Assembly: GCA_944322615.1 (NCBI GenBank)
Contig: CALUPH010000004.1
Span: 62,001-126,000, forward strand
DNA from: Candidatus Gastranaerophilales bacterium
GTDB lineage: Bacteria; Cyanobacteriota; Vampirovibrionia; Gastranaerophilales; Gastranaerophilaceae
Length of the DNA: 64,000 nucleotides
Direction: 5' to 3'
Shown here: piece by piece, positions 53,383 through 62,330 of the stretch
Layout: each line of letters begins with the position of its first letter
Position numbering within the stretch: position 1 is the first letter of the stretch
Notes under the pieces: generated by a model
Database searches by the model: none
Told to the model about the DNA's origin: nothing
What the model saw: the letters and a program-made list of their open reading frames with translations, nothing else
Position numbers and translations under genes: made by a program

Positions 53383-53964
53383 TTACCATTTATGAACATA
53401 TTCTTGTGGTTTATATGTTTCAATGTAGCTGAAAATATCGTTAACAGAGTTTGCTACATAGTATAAAGACTTCATTTCTTCTTTCGCAAATTTTTCTTTA
53501 TAAACGATATCAAACATTTTAAGCATATAATCGTAATATCCGTCCAGATTTAAAAATATAATAGGCTTACTATGATAACCCAGTTGTTTTGCTACAAGTA
53601 TTTCAAATACTTCTTCGAAAGTTCCGAATCCGCCCGGAGCACATATAAAGATATCTGCGTATTTTTCCATTGTAGCTTTTCTTTCACGCATATCTTTTGT
53701 AATCACAACTTTTGCCAAAGCAGGGTGTTTTAGTCCGAATGAAGCTATACGCTCGGGTATTACGCCTATAACTTCGGCACCGTTTTTTATTGCATTATTT
53801 GCGATAACGCCCATCATTCCTACGGTTGTTCCGCCATAGACCATGTTATATCCGTTTTGCCCGATTTTTTCTCCTAACTCCTTTGAACAAATATAAAATT
53901 TTTCATCTAAATTATTACTGGATGAACAATATACACATATAGTTTTTTTATTGTCAGAAAACAT
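53383..53964 (-). CDS. LOG-family nucleoside phosphate phosphoribohydrolase
   Basis: 193 residues, normal length for the family. The substrate motif GGTTVGMMGVIANNA (near residue 45) and PGGFGTFEEVFE (near 105) are diagnostic of TIGR00730/LOG proteins, which hydrolyse nucleoside 5'-monophosphates to base and ribose-5-phosphate, including cytokinin-type purines. ATG 53964 is chosen because AGGG lies five bases upstream and the conserved CVYCSSSN follows soon after. An in-frame start at 54009 is less likely. It is convergent with the small gene before it. Confidence 0.88.
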   Translation of the reverse strand: MFSDNKKTICVYCSSSNNLDEKFYICSKELGEKIGQNGYNMVYGGTTVGMMGVIANNAIKNGAEVIGVIPERIASFGLKHPALAKVVITKDMRERKATMEKYADIFICAPGGFGTFEEVFEILVAKQLGYHSKPIIFLNLDGYYDYMLKMFDIVYKEKFAKEEMKSLYYVANSVNDIFSYIETYKPQEYVHKW

Positions 53965-54063
53965 ATTACCCTCTTCTTTAAAGCTAATACTTGTATTATA
54001 CTCATCCAAATATTTTCTGTCATTTTATTAATAAAATTTGCTTTATTAATTCGTAATTAATTA

Positions 54064-54708
54064 CTATTTTTTTAAATGTTTAAAAGCTTTCACAACCACT
54101 TGCGTTCTATCTTCTACTCCAAGCTTTTGAATAATACTGCTAACGTGAACTTTAACAGTATTAACGCTTACATCTAATATTTTTGATATTTCGCCGTTAT
54201 TTAATCCTTCGCATATATAGTCAAGCACTTCTTTTTCTCTATCTGTAAGATTATAATCTTCGTCAAAATCATATGATTGTTTTTTTGATTCTGACGATAA
54301 TGCATTCAGAACAAAATCTGAAATTTTAGGATCAAACCAAATAGCACCTTCAATTACAGATAATACTGTGTCTGCTAATCTATCCGGGTTTATGTCTTTT
54401 GAACAATAAGCGTTTGCACCTGCTTTTATTGAATCTAATACTTCTTCTTCTGAATTATGTGAGGTTAATATAATTACTTTTATTTTGTTATTTATTGTTT
54501 TTATTTCTTTTGTTGCCTCAATACCGTTCATTGAAGGCAATCCTAAATCCATTATTACAGCATCAATATTATGATTTTTTATCATATTAATTGCTTCTTC
54601 TCCTGTTGAAGCTTCATAAATTTCATTTATAAAATTTTTAGATTCAAATGCTGTCTTCAATCCAAATCTTATTAATGCATGGTCTTCTACAATTAATACG
54701 TTATACAT
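54064..54708 (-). CDS. NarL/FixJ-type response regulator
   Basis: 214 residues. Receiver domain: VLIVEDHALIRFGLKTAF at the start, phosphoacceptor Asp in DAVIMDLGLPSMNGIEAT (near residue 54), and VIILTSHNSEEE. The C-terminal LuxR-type HTH is LTDREKEVLDYICEGLNNGEISKILDVSVNTVKVHVSSI. It binds DNA after phosphorylation. Its gene starts twelve bases downstream of the TPR-GAF-HD-GYP gene, which is unusual because no histidine kinase is present. Confidence 0.92.
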   Translation of the reverse strand: MYNVLIVEDHALIRFGLKTAFESKNFINEIYEASTGEEAINMIKNHNIDAVIMDLGLPSMNGIEATKEIKTINNKIKVIILTSHNSEEEVLDSIKAGANAYCSKDINPDRLADTVLSVIEGAIWFDPKISDFVLNALSSESKKQSYDFDEDYNLTDREKEVLDYICEGLNNGEISKILDVSVNTVKVHVSSIIQKLGVEDRTQVVVKAFKHLKK

Positions 54709-54720
54709 AAATATGAATCC

Positions 54721-56619
54721 TTATAATACAATATCTGAATTCTGTCTAATGTAATATGAGTTAAAAATATCAATAATCTTCTTTTCTTTATGATTTAGAG
54801 ACTCTTTTTTTAGTATATTTGCAAATTGATTTAAATTAATTGAAGAAAGAATTTTTCTGTCATTTTCTTTTAGTATCATTTTATATTCACTTATAAGAAC
54901 ATCTGTTATTAAGTCACATTGAATACTTAAAAAAGCATCAATAATTTTGCCGTCGAAATGTTTGTTCTTACCTTCTATCATAATATCTAAAGCATCTGTC
55001 ATAGGCATTCTGTCACGATAATGACGAACTGATGTAATAGCATCGAAAACATCACTAACAGCAAGAATTCTTCCTCCAAACGGAATTTCTTCACCTTTTA
55101 ACCCTCTAAAATAGCCGGTTCCATCGTATTTTTCGTGGTGAGATGCAGCAATTTCTGCTATCTCGGAAAATGAAGAATTCATATTTGTTTTACGTAAAAT
55201 ATCATATGTTATTTTTACGTGTTCTTTTATATGTTCATATTCTTCTTTTGTTAATGCACCTTTTTTTTGCAAAACGGCATCTTTTATTCCTATTTTCCCT
55301 ATATCGTGCAGCATTGCCGCTTTTGATATAATTTCTGTTACATCTTTATTCAAACCAATTTGTTTAGCAATTAATTCTGAATATAGTTTAACTCTGTTTG
55401 AATGACCTAATGTAATCTTGTCACGAGCATCAATTGAAGCTGCCAATGTATCAATAAAACCTGCAAATAATTTTTGCTGCTCTTCAAGCATTTTTTGCTG
55501 AATACTGAAAAGAAGATTGTTCTCAATTGCTATACCGGCATTTGTTCCGATGGCTAAAAGTATATCTTCATCTGCATCTGTAAAATCACCATCTTTTTTA
55601 TTTAACACCTGAAAAACGCCGATTATTTCAAATTTGATGTTTCTCATTGGCATACATAATAAATTGTATGTTTTATATCCTGTATGCTTATCAATTTCTT
55701 TGTTAAAACGGCTGTCATTATATGCATCTTTTATTTTTATTGTCTCACCTGTTTTGACAACATATCCGGCAAAACCTTTATCGGCTGAAAATCGTATTTC
55801 TTCACTTTCCATTCCAAGGGCAACTTTTGACCATAATTCATTTTTATCTTTGTCATATAGGAAAACAGTACATCTATCCGCATTAAGAACAAGTCTGGTT
55901 TGTTCTGCTATTGTGATTAAAAGTTTATCCAAATTGGCTTCTGCATTTACCGTTCTTGCAATTTTTGATAATGCTAACAGGAGTGTAGTATTTTGTTCTG
56001 AATCTTTATTTTTTATTTCTTTTGATTTGAACGAAGTGTCTATGCCTGAATTTGTATTTATAAAATTTTCTGATATTTCGTTTAATCTGGCATAAAGATT
56101 CTTATACCCAAAAGAATGAGCAAGATGTATTGCTTTTTCCAGATAATCGTATGCCATTTTTGTATTTTGTAATCTGATATATGTTAATGCTAATAATTCA
56201 TATGCTTTAACTTTTAACATAGGGAATTCATCTATTGAGTCAGATGAATACGTTAAATAAAAAAGAGCTTCATTAAATTTATTCTCGATGAAATATATTT
56301 GTCCGAAAGCAAATTTATTAATAGCCAAAATGTTTTTTTTATTTGTACTTTCAGCTAAAAATTTTGAATCTTCAAGTAATAATAAAGATTTATAATAACC
56401 TTCTTCTTTATTTATATATTTGATTAGTCCCATTAAAGACAAGCAGACAGATACTTTTGCTATATCTTTATGAGCTAAAAATATTTTATGAGCTATTGAT
56501 AAATTTTCAACAGCAGTTTTATAATTTTCTGCAACATAAGATTCAATTGCCTCTTTCAATAAGCAATCTGCATTTTCTATCGTTTCACTAAACAAACTAC
56601 CATTATGCTTTTGGGGCAT
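54721..56619 (-). CDS. TPR-GAF-HD-GYP signalling protein
   Basis: 632 residues, cytoplasmic. Residues 1-200 contain TPR-like helices (for example AIESYVAENYKTAVENLSIAHK). A GAF domain occupies about 220-385 (VLNADRCTVFLYDKDKNELW). The HD-GYP domain from about 400 carries an intact HD motif (MLHDIGKIGI, near 437) and HHEKYDGTGY, with F after GY where P is usual. Such domains hydrolyse cyclic-di-GMP or cGAMP. ATG 56619 is chosen because AAGG lies six bases upstream. The next gene on the strand is a response regulator, so the pair probably forms one signalling unit. Confidence 0.9.
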   Translation of the reverse strand: MPQKHNGSLFSETIENADCLLKEAIESYVAENYKTAVENLSIAHKIFLAHKDIAKVSVCLSLMGLIKYINKEEGYYKSLLLLEDSKFLAESTNKKNILAINKFAFGQIYFIENKFNEALFYLTYSSDSIDEFPMLKVKAYELLALTYIRLQNTKMAYDYLEKAIHLAHSFGYKNLYARLNEISENFINTNSGIDTSFKSKEIKNKDSEQNTTLLLALSKIARTVNAEANLDKLLITIAEQTRLVLNADRCTVFLYDKDKNELWSKVALGMESEEIRFSADKGFAGYVVKTGETIKIKDAYNDSRFNKEIDKHTGYKTYNLLCMPMRNIKFEIIGVFQVLNKKDGDFTDADEDILLAIGTNAGIAIENNLLFSIQQKMLEEQQKLFAGFIDTLAASIDARDKITLGHSNRVKLYSELIAKQIGLNKDVTEIISKAAMLHDIGKIGIKDAVLQKKGALTKEEYEHIKEHVKITYDILRKTNMNSSFSEIAEIAASHHEKYDGTGYFRGLKGEEIPFGGRILAVSDVFDAITSVRHYRDRMPMTDALDIMIEGKNKHFDGKIIDAFLSIQCDLITDVLISEYKMILKENDRKILSSINLNQFANILKKESLNHKEKKIIDIFNSYYIRQNSDIVL

Positions 56620-56692
56620 ATACATCCTTAACAAACTTCTTGTTTCATTATACAATATATTTTATAGATTTTATACAAGAGATTAAAAAAAT

Positions 56693-57385
56693 ATGAAAAA
56701 AGTTAGTATTATTATTCCCGTTTTTAATGAAAAAAACACAATTAAATTACTTTTAGAAAAAGTACAAAATGCAAATTTTTCCGGTTTGGAAAAAGAAATA
56801 ATAATGGTAGATGATTGTTCCACAGATGGAACAACAGAAATCTTAAAAGAATTAAGCAAGCAATATAAAGTATTCTTCCATGAAAAAAACCAGGGAAAAG
56901 GAGCTGCAATAAGAACAGCAATTAAAGAAGCTACAGGTGATTTTGTGGTAATCCAAGATGCAGATTTGGAATATTTACCTGATGATTATGATAAACTTTT
57001 GCCTTTTTTAATAAATGATGAGGCTGATGTTGTCTATGGTTCAAGATTTAAGAATCAAGAAAATTCAAAAAATTTTATATTAAAAAATAAAATCGCAAAT
57101 AAGTTCCTGACACTGTTAACAAATATATTATACGGAGCTGAAATAACAGATATGGAAACTTGTTATAAAGCATTCAAACGAGAGTTAATTCAAAGTATTA
57201 CAATAAAATCAAATCGTTTTGATTTTGAGCCTGAAATAACTGCTAAAATTATGAAAAGGAAGGCAAGATTAAAAGAAGTTCCAATTTCTTATTTTGGCAG
57301 AGGACACGATGAAGGTAAGAAAATAAACTGGAAGGATGGTATTCACGCCATTCTGACTTTAATAAAATTTCGTTTTATTGATTAG
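56693..57385 (+). CDS. Family 2 glycosyltransferase (dolichol-phosphate mannosyltransferase-like)
   Basis: 230 residues. GT2 start KKVSIIIPVFNEKNTIKLLLEKV, acidic strand IIMVDDCSTDGTTEILKEL and the metal-binding QDADLEY near residue 92, plus a GKGAAIRTAI loop as in DPM1-like enzymes. No C-terminal membrane helices, so it is the short soluble form. It likely transfers a sugar from UDP or GDP to a polyprenyl phosphate. It is transcribed divergently from the signalling gene; no strong ribosome-binding site is seen. Confidence 0.88.
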   Translation: MKKVSIIIPVFNEKNTIKLLLEKVQNANFSGLEKEIIMVDDCSTDGTTEILKELSKQYKVFFHEKNQGKGAAIRTAIKEATGDFVVIQDADLEYLPDDYDKLLPFLINDEADVVYGSRFKNQENSKNFILKNKIANKFLTLLTNILYGAEITDMETCYKAFKRELIQSITIKSNRFDFEPEITAKIMKRKARLKEVPISYFGRGHDEGKKINWKDGIHAILTLIKFRFID

Positions 57386-57458
57386 TAAATGTAAAAAAAA
57401 ATTAGCAATTCTCTAAACAAAAGCAACAAAAAAATTCAGGAGATTTAAAATAATTGCT

Positions 57459-57995
57459 ATGCGAGTAGGAATGCCTAAAGTTAATCAATATATTGCAACT
57501 TCAGTAGAAAAATTTTCTCAAAAAGGCGGAGAAAAAGTTTCTAACTATGTTAATGCGGCAGGGAAGGCTATTATTGCACCTCTTGTTATTATGCATAATC
57601 CGTTTACTAAAGAAAATGAAGATAACAGGAAATGGGCGGCAGTAAAACAGCCTGTTGAAGCGGTTATAACAATTGCCATGCAGTTAGCAAGTTTAGCGCT
57701 TTTATATAAAGGAGTTGATTCCTTAATAAAAAAAGGAAAAATAAATTTCAAATATGTTGAAAACGCTACTAAAGATATATCTAAAATACCAAAAAAAATT
57801 TTAGAAGCTTGTAATAATGATTATGATAAAGCAATAACAATGTATCGAGAACAGTATAATGAAATATTTAAAGATAGAGTTGGTGCAGTTGTTTCATCTA
57901 TAGCATATTTGCCTGTGCTTGCTTTATCAAATAAAGTTTATCCTAAGATAGCTCAGAAGTTGGTAAATAAAAATGAAAACAAATCTTCTAAATAG
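57459..57995 (+). CDS. Unknown protein with hydrophobic middle, pair member 1
   Basis: 178 residues. A short amphipathic N-terminus (MPKVNQYIATSVEKFSQKGG) precedes a hydrophobic segment near residues 65-90 (VITIAMQLASLALLYKGVD) and a second one near residue 150 (VVSSIAYLPVLALSNK). No family is recognised. AGGAG lies rather far upstream (17 bases), so the start is not certain. It overlaps the next gene by 23 bases in another frame, so the two are an operon. Confidence 0.6.
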   Translation: MRVGMPKVNQYIATSVEKFSQKGGEKVSNYVNAAGKAIIAPLVIMHNPFTKENEDNRKWAAVKQPVEAVITIAMQLASLALLYKGVDSLIKKGKINFKYVENATKDISKIPKKILEACNNDYDKAITMYREQYNEIFKDRVGAVVSSIAYLPVLALSNKVYPKIAQKLVNKNENKSSK

Positions 57996-58518
57996 AATTA
58001 CCAATTCTGAATTGGTAAATAAACATATTAATAAAGCAATAAAAGACGATACTTTTGCGGCTAAAACTTTGGTAACTTTAAATGTTGCAAAAGACGTATT
58101 TGCTTATGGTGCAAGATTTGCTACTACAATGCAGAATAAAGAAATACCTGAAGAACAACGTCCTTTTGTTGCTTCAATGGATTTGATGTCAGGTGTTGTC
58201 ACTGCAGCAATGCAGATTGGGGTTGGTTATAGTTTGGCAAACCCTAAAATACAAAATAAGATATGGGATAAGTTTTTCCAAAATTGTAAATTTGATAATA
58301 TAGTGGCTGCAAAAAAAGGATTTAGTCAGATTCTGGCTTTAATTGGTTCTACAATACTTGCTGAAAGGATTTTAGTTCCATTAATAGCAACTCCTGCCGC
58401 TGAAAAATTTGAAAAAAAGTTTTTTCATCATAATACTAAAACAGAACAGCAACGTTCATTAAGTCAAATTACATTTGCAGATTTTGAAAAAGATATAGCA
58501 AATGGTATTGATGCCTAA
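57973..58518 (+). CDS. Unknown protein with hydrophobic segments, pair member 2
   Basis: 181 residues. The middle has hydrophobic stretches (GVVTAAMQIGVGYSLAN, near residue 75; ILALIGSTILAERILVPLIATPAAEKF, near 120). These resemble the pair partner in their Ala-rich helices, and AAMQIGVGYSL parallels IAMQLASLALLY of member 1. The two may therefore be distant paralogues. It is coupled to member 1 by a 23-base overlap. Function is unknown; membrane association is likely. Confidence 0.6.
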   Translation: MKTNLLNRITNSELVNKHINKAIKDDTFAAKTLVTLNVAKDVFAYGARFATTMQNKEIPEEQRPFVASMDLMSGVVTAAMQIGVGYSLANPKIQNKIWDKFFQNCKFDNIVAAKKGFSQILALIGSTILAERILVPLIATPAAEKFEKKFFHHNTKTEQQRSLSQITFADFEKDIANGIDA

Positions 58519-58529
58519 ATATATAATTT

Positions 58530-60134
58530 TTAATCTTTGTTTAAACTTGATTTTGCTTTTTCTATAGCTTCAATTTCAGAGAAGAAAATGCAATCTTCTC
58601 CTATTTGTGAAATGATATTATGTTCTTTCAATTGTTTTAATACATCTTGATTATCAATTACCATAAAGATTTTTATATCTTGTGATTGAAGTCTTATTAT
58701 AATGTCTTCAAGCGCAAATATAGCAGAGATATCCAAAAGTGCTCCTGATGAATAGTCTAAAATTAAGTACTTAGTACCCCATAATTCCTCAAATTGTGAA
58801 ACTAATTGAGTAGCTGAACCAAAGAAAAATTGACCGTCTATATGAACAATACGGATTTTATGCTTATAGGTTTTATCAATATTTTTTTCCAGTTCGATGA
58901 TCTTTTCATCTTGCAATGTTTTATGGACAAGTTTTGTATTATCCGCCATTTTCTTTGCATATAAGACAGCTGCACCTGTTATACCTGCGCCTACTGCAAC
59001 AATCAAATTATAGAATACAGTAAGAATGAATACTAGCCACAATACATACAAATCATCTTTAGGCGCATATCTTAATACTTTCAATAATTTCACATCAATT
59101 ATGTCATAGCCTATTTTAATTAATATTGCCGCCAAAACAGGTAATGGAATTTCTGCAACAAAACCTGATAATTTAAATAAAAGAATAATTAATATGATAG
59201 GACTGATTATTGCAGAAATTTTTGTAGTTGCACCTGAATTAATTGCGGCAACTGTTCTCATTGTAGCAGCTGATCCTGGCAAAGAACCCGTCATAGCGCA
59301 AAACATATTCCCTACACCTTGACCTATCAGCATTCTTTTTAGTGATGTTTTGTTTTTTGTTAAAGAATCCGAAACTAAAACGGTTAGTAAACTTTCTGCA
59401 GAAAAAACTATTGCAAAGATTATTGCATAGTGCATATATGTAATAATATCGTGAAGATTATATTCTGGAATACTCAAACTTGGTAAAGAAACTGAAATGT
59501 GAGATATTTTTTCTACATTAAGCCCAAGTTTTATAGATATAAATGTTCCTATTACAAGTGCAATTGCTTGAGATGGAATTATTTTATTAAACTTTTTAGG
59601 GACAGCAAATACAATTAAAAGAGTTAATAATCCTAAGCAAAAGGCATCATAATTTATAGAATTAATATTTTTGAATAAAGCTGAAATGCTTGTAATAGTA
59701 TTAGACATAATAGGACAGCCTATTAATGGGTTTAGTTGCATAATTATAATAATTATTCCTATGCCATTCAAAAAACCGGAAATAACAGGATACGGAATAT
59801 ATTTAATTACAGAAGGAAAAGCTGTAAGAGAAAGCAGAACTTGAATAACGCCTGCCAGTAATATAATCATAAGTACAGATGGAATATCAAAGTTTAAAGC
59901 GTGCATAACAGAAGCTACAACTATTGCTACAGGACCGGTTATCCCTGATATTAAAGGTGCTCTTCCTCCGATTATTGCAGAGATAAAACATAAAATAATT
60001 GCGCCCCATAACCCTGCTAAAGCACCGACTCCTGTGGCTACACCGAATGCTAATGCCTGTGGCAATGCAATAATAGAAGCATTCAAACCACCTAAAAAGT
60101 CTCCAAATAAAACTTTTAAATTATTTATTTTCAT
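58530..60134 (-). CDS. SulP-family anion transporter with STAS domain
   Basis: 534 residues with ten to twelve membrane helices. The SulP start is NLKVLFGDFLGGLNASIIALPQALAFGVATGVG, followed by ISGITGPVAIVVASVM (typical GPTGP-like region). The C-terminal STAS domain (IRIVHIDGQFFFGSA to SSGALLDISAIFALEDI) spans about residues 415-525. SulP proteins carry sulfate, bicarbonate or dicarboxylates; the substrate cannot be fixed from sequence alone. A STAS serine/aspartate switch region is present but not canonical. Confidence 0.88.
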   Translation of the reverse strand: MKINNLKVLFGDFLGGLNASIIALPQALAFGVATGVGALAGLWGAIILCFISAIIGGRAPLISGITGPVAIVVASVMHALNFDIPSVLMIILLAGVIQVLLSLTAFPSVIKYIPYPVISGFLNGIGIIIIIMQLNPLIGCPIMSNTITSISALFKNINSINYDAFCLGLLTLLIVFAVPKKFNKIIPSQAIALVIGTFISIKLGLNVEKISHISVSLPSLSIPEYNLHDIITYMHYAIIFAIVFSAESLLTVLVSDSLTKNKTSLKRMLIGQGVGNMFCAMTGSLPGSAATMRTVAAINSGATTKISAIISPIILIILLFKLSGFVAEIPLPVLAAILIKIGYDIIDVKLLKVLRYAPKDDLYVLWLVFILTVFYNLIVAVGAGITGAAVLYAKKMADNTKLVHKTLQDEKIIELEKNIDKTYKHKIRIVHIDGQFFFGSATQLVSQFEELWGTKYLILDYSSGALLDISAIFALEDIIIRLQSQDIKIFMVIDNQDVLKQLKEHNIISQIGEDCIFFSEIEAIEKAKSSLNKD

Positions 60135-60239
60135 AAAAAAATATTAGCACAAGAAGTTATTTCAAAAAAGATTCGTTTTTTTAGAATTAAAATAATACTG
60201 ATTTTTGTTCCCCGATGGGCTACATACAATTATTAACCT

Positions 60240-60479
60240 ATGCTTCAAAATGATAATATGATTAGTGAAGAAGATAAATTACAAAAGTTTGGCAAAAACA
60301 TAGCAAAATATAGAAAAATGAAGCATTTATCACAAAATCAGCTTGCTGAGATGCTTGATATTTCTCGTGAACATCTTGCTAAAATTGAAACGGCAAAAAG
60401 AGGAGTAAGTTTTAGTCTCCTTTTCAAGTTATGTGATACATTGGATATTTTAGAGAAAGATTTATTTGATTTTCAATAA
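60240..60479 (+). CDS. Small XRE-family HTH regulator
   Basis: 79 residues. HTH core: FGKNIAKYRKMKHLSQNQLAEMLDISREHLAKIETAKRGVSFSLLFKLCDTLDI. It is the third solitary XRE protein of the window; the others have operator-like repeats over their starts. I found no such repeat here; the only notable upstream element is TTCCCCGATGGGC near 60207. A strong bidirectional terminator follows. Confidence 0.85.
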   Translation: MLQNDNMISEEDKLQKFGKNIAKYRKMKHLSQNQLAEMLDISREHLAKIETAKRGVSFSLLFKLCDTLDILEKDLFDFQ

Positions 60480-60521
60480 TTTATAATGTTTTTGATTTTC
60501 ATAAATATAAGTAGTTATAAT

Positions 60522-60553
60522 AAAAAGCTCTGAATTGTTTTTCAGAGCTTTTT
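60522..60553. terminator. Bidirectional rho-independent terminator
   Basis: Perfect 13-bp stem AAAAAGCTCTGAA / TTCAGAGCTTTTT with a six-base loop, between the XRE gene and the convergent repeat-rich exported protein. Confidence 0.9.
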
Positions 60554-60585
60554 AGATTTATAATTCAAAACTTCATAATAAATAT

Positions 60586-61242
60586 TTATTTTTTAGTTTT
60601 TTTCGTTTTTTTGGTTTTAGTTGTGTTTGTTATTCCTGTAGAATCTTTAGATTCTGTCATTTCTGTTGTTGAATCCATAGCTTTTTCTTCCTGTAGAATG
60701 TTTTCATCAGGTTGAGCCATTTCGTTTTCTACCTTTGTTGTTGGAATGGATTGATCTAATGTTTTTTGTTCATTATTTGTAGTTGGTGCAACTGTTTCAT
60801 TATTAATCTGTTGCATTTGAGCTTCTGATTCAATAGGCTGTGTTGTTTTGTTTTCTAATGTTGTAGTTGGTATTGGTTGATCTAATGTTTGGGTTTCATT
60901 ATTAATTTGTTTCATTTGAGCTTCTGATTCAACCTGTTGTGTCGGTTTTTTGTCTAACGTTGTAGTTGGTATTGGTTGTTCTAATGTTTTTGTATCCATA
61001 GTTGTTGTATCAGGAGAAACTTTTTCAATTGCCTGTGTTTCTTCCATTACAGGAGATGTTGTTTCATTTTTTACAGGTGTCATTGCTTCTTCTGTATTTG
61101 CTGTTGGTGCTTGTTCTTGCATTGTTTGTTGAACTTCTGTTTCTCTTGCTGTTTCAATTAAATCAGAAAGTTCCATTCCTGCTGCAAAGCAATAATTAGC
61201 AGTGAACATACAAATTGATAAGATTGTAAATAATTTCCTCAT
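60586..61242 (-). CDS. Exported low-complexity protein with 33-residue tandem repeats
   Basis: 218 residues. A signal peptide (LFTILSICMFTANYCFAA) is followed by a Thr/Glu/Gln-rich region with tandem repeats of 33 residues beginning TLEQPIPTTTLDKKPTQQ and TLDQPIPTTTLENKTTQP, then a partial third after a nine-residue insertion. It ends in the basic TKKTKKTKK. No fold is recognised; disordered and probably periplasmic or surface-associated. Repeat number may vary between strains. It lies alone between a terminator and nagZ. Confidence 0.7.
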   Translation of the reverse strand: MRKLFTILSICMFTANYCFAAGMELSDLIETARETEVQQTMQEQAPTANTEEAMTPVKNETTSPVMEETQAIEKVSPDTTTMDTKTLEQPIPTTTLDKKPTQQVESEAQMKQINNETQTLDQPIPTTTLENKTTQPIESEAQMQQINNETVAPTTNNEQKTLDQSIPTTKVENEMAQPDENILQEEKAMDSTTEMTESKDSTGITNTTKTKKTKKTKK

Positions 61243-61317
61243 TGTTCCTCCTTTTCGTATTATTCTTATTGTTTTCCTATTACTTATTATTAAAAAAGTA
61301 AAAAAATCTGTATACTC

Positions 61318-62328
61318 CTATTGGATAATTCCATATTGGTGTTTTAAATTAATAATTTTATTAATTGATTCATCTATTTTATTTTGTTTTATAGATCCTT
61401 CTTTTACTGCTTTTTCAATGTCATCTATTAAATTAATAATTTCTTTTGTTGTATCTCTGAAAATAAACATATTTACACCAGCATTTATTGCTTTAGTACA
61501 AGCTTCAATTCTTGAAAGTCCTTTTATACCGTTCATTTCCATATCATCTGTAATTATCACTCCATTAAATCCGAGTTCTTTAATTAATAGGTCAGTTATA
61601 ATTTTTTTTGATACAGATGCCGGTGTCATTTCATCTTCAAGTGCGGGATATAAAACATGTGCTGCCATTATTGCGGGTATACCTATTTTAATGGCTTCTT
61701 TAAACGGTCTTATATGATTTTCTTCTAAATCTTTGATGTGTAAATCTATTATTGGCAGAGTCTTATGTGAATCTGCACTTGCAGCACCATGTCCCGGAAA
61801 GTGTTTGCCTACTGTTATAATTTTATATTTTTCATATTCCTTTATAACAACTTTGGCTGCTGCAATTACTTCATCTGGATTGTTTGAAAATGCTCTTTCT
61901 CCAATAACCGGATTATCATTATTTGTATTTACATCAAGAACCGGAGCAAAATTCATATTAATTCCGTAGCTTTTGAGTTCAAGAGCTATTTCTTTTGTTT
62001 GATTTTGTAAATAGGAAAGCCCCATTTCATATGCAGGTCTTGCACTTAGATATTTTTTCCCTTTATGGATTTTTTCCGTTCTTTCAACTCTTCCGCCTTC
62101 TTGGTCAATGCTGTAAAACATTGGTATTGTTGCATTTTTTGTAAGGTCTGAAATTAAATCTTTAAATTGTTTTTCACTTTCAATATTGTGAGAGAAAAAT
62201 ATAACTCCGCCGAGCCCTTGTGTAAGAAGCTCTGTAAATTGTTTATTCGAGGTATAACTTTTTCCTGTGAAACCTGTAATAAACATTTGTGATATTTTTT
62301 GTTTTAGAGTTAAGTTATTTATATCCAT
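61318..62328 (-). CDS. nagZ: Beta-N-acetylhexosaminidase (GH3, NagZ-like)
   Basis: 336 residues. GH3 signature KHFPGHGAASADSHKTLPIID near residue 173, whose His serves as acid/base, and the nucleophile Asp in VIITDDMEMNGI near 255. The N-terminal segment FITGFTGKSYTSNKQFTELL and SIDQEGGRVERT are also family-typical. NagZ removes N-acetylglucosamine from cell-wall muropeptides during recycling. No signal peptide is visible, as for cytoplasmic NagZ. It starts two bases after the GH13-like gene ends, so the two are an operon. Confidence 0.93.
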   Translation of the reverse strand: MDINNLTLKQKISQMFITGFTGKSYTSNKQFTELLTQGLGGVIFFSHNIESEKQFKDLISDLTKNATIPMFYSIDQEGGRVERTEKIHKGKKYLSARPAYEMGLSYLQNQTKEIALELKSYGINMNFAPVLDVNTNNDNPVIGERAFSNNPDEVIAAAKVVIKEYEKYKIITVGKHFPGHGAASADSHKTLPIIDLHIKDLEENHIRPFKEAIKIGIPAIMAAHVLYPALEDEMTPASVSKKIITDLLIKELGFNGVIITDDMEMNGIKGLSRIEACTKAINAGVNMFIFRDTTKEIINLIDDIEKAVKEGSIKQNKIDESINKIINLKHQYGIIQ

Positions 62329-62330
62329 TT

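Noticed and set aside
53965-54009. In-frame extension of the LOG protein with ISFKEEG
   Set aside because: A ribosome-binding site (AGGG) supports ATG 53964, so the extension is probably not translated.
60200-60225. CCCCGATGGG element before the third XRE gene
   Set aside because: Only a short imperfect symmetry and no second copy; not enough for an operator call.
61202-61717. Long plus-strand open frame opposite the nagZ gene
   Set aside because: Antisense shadow of nagZ; composition and lack of a ribosome-binding site do not support it.
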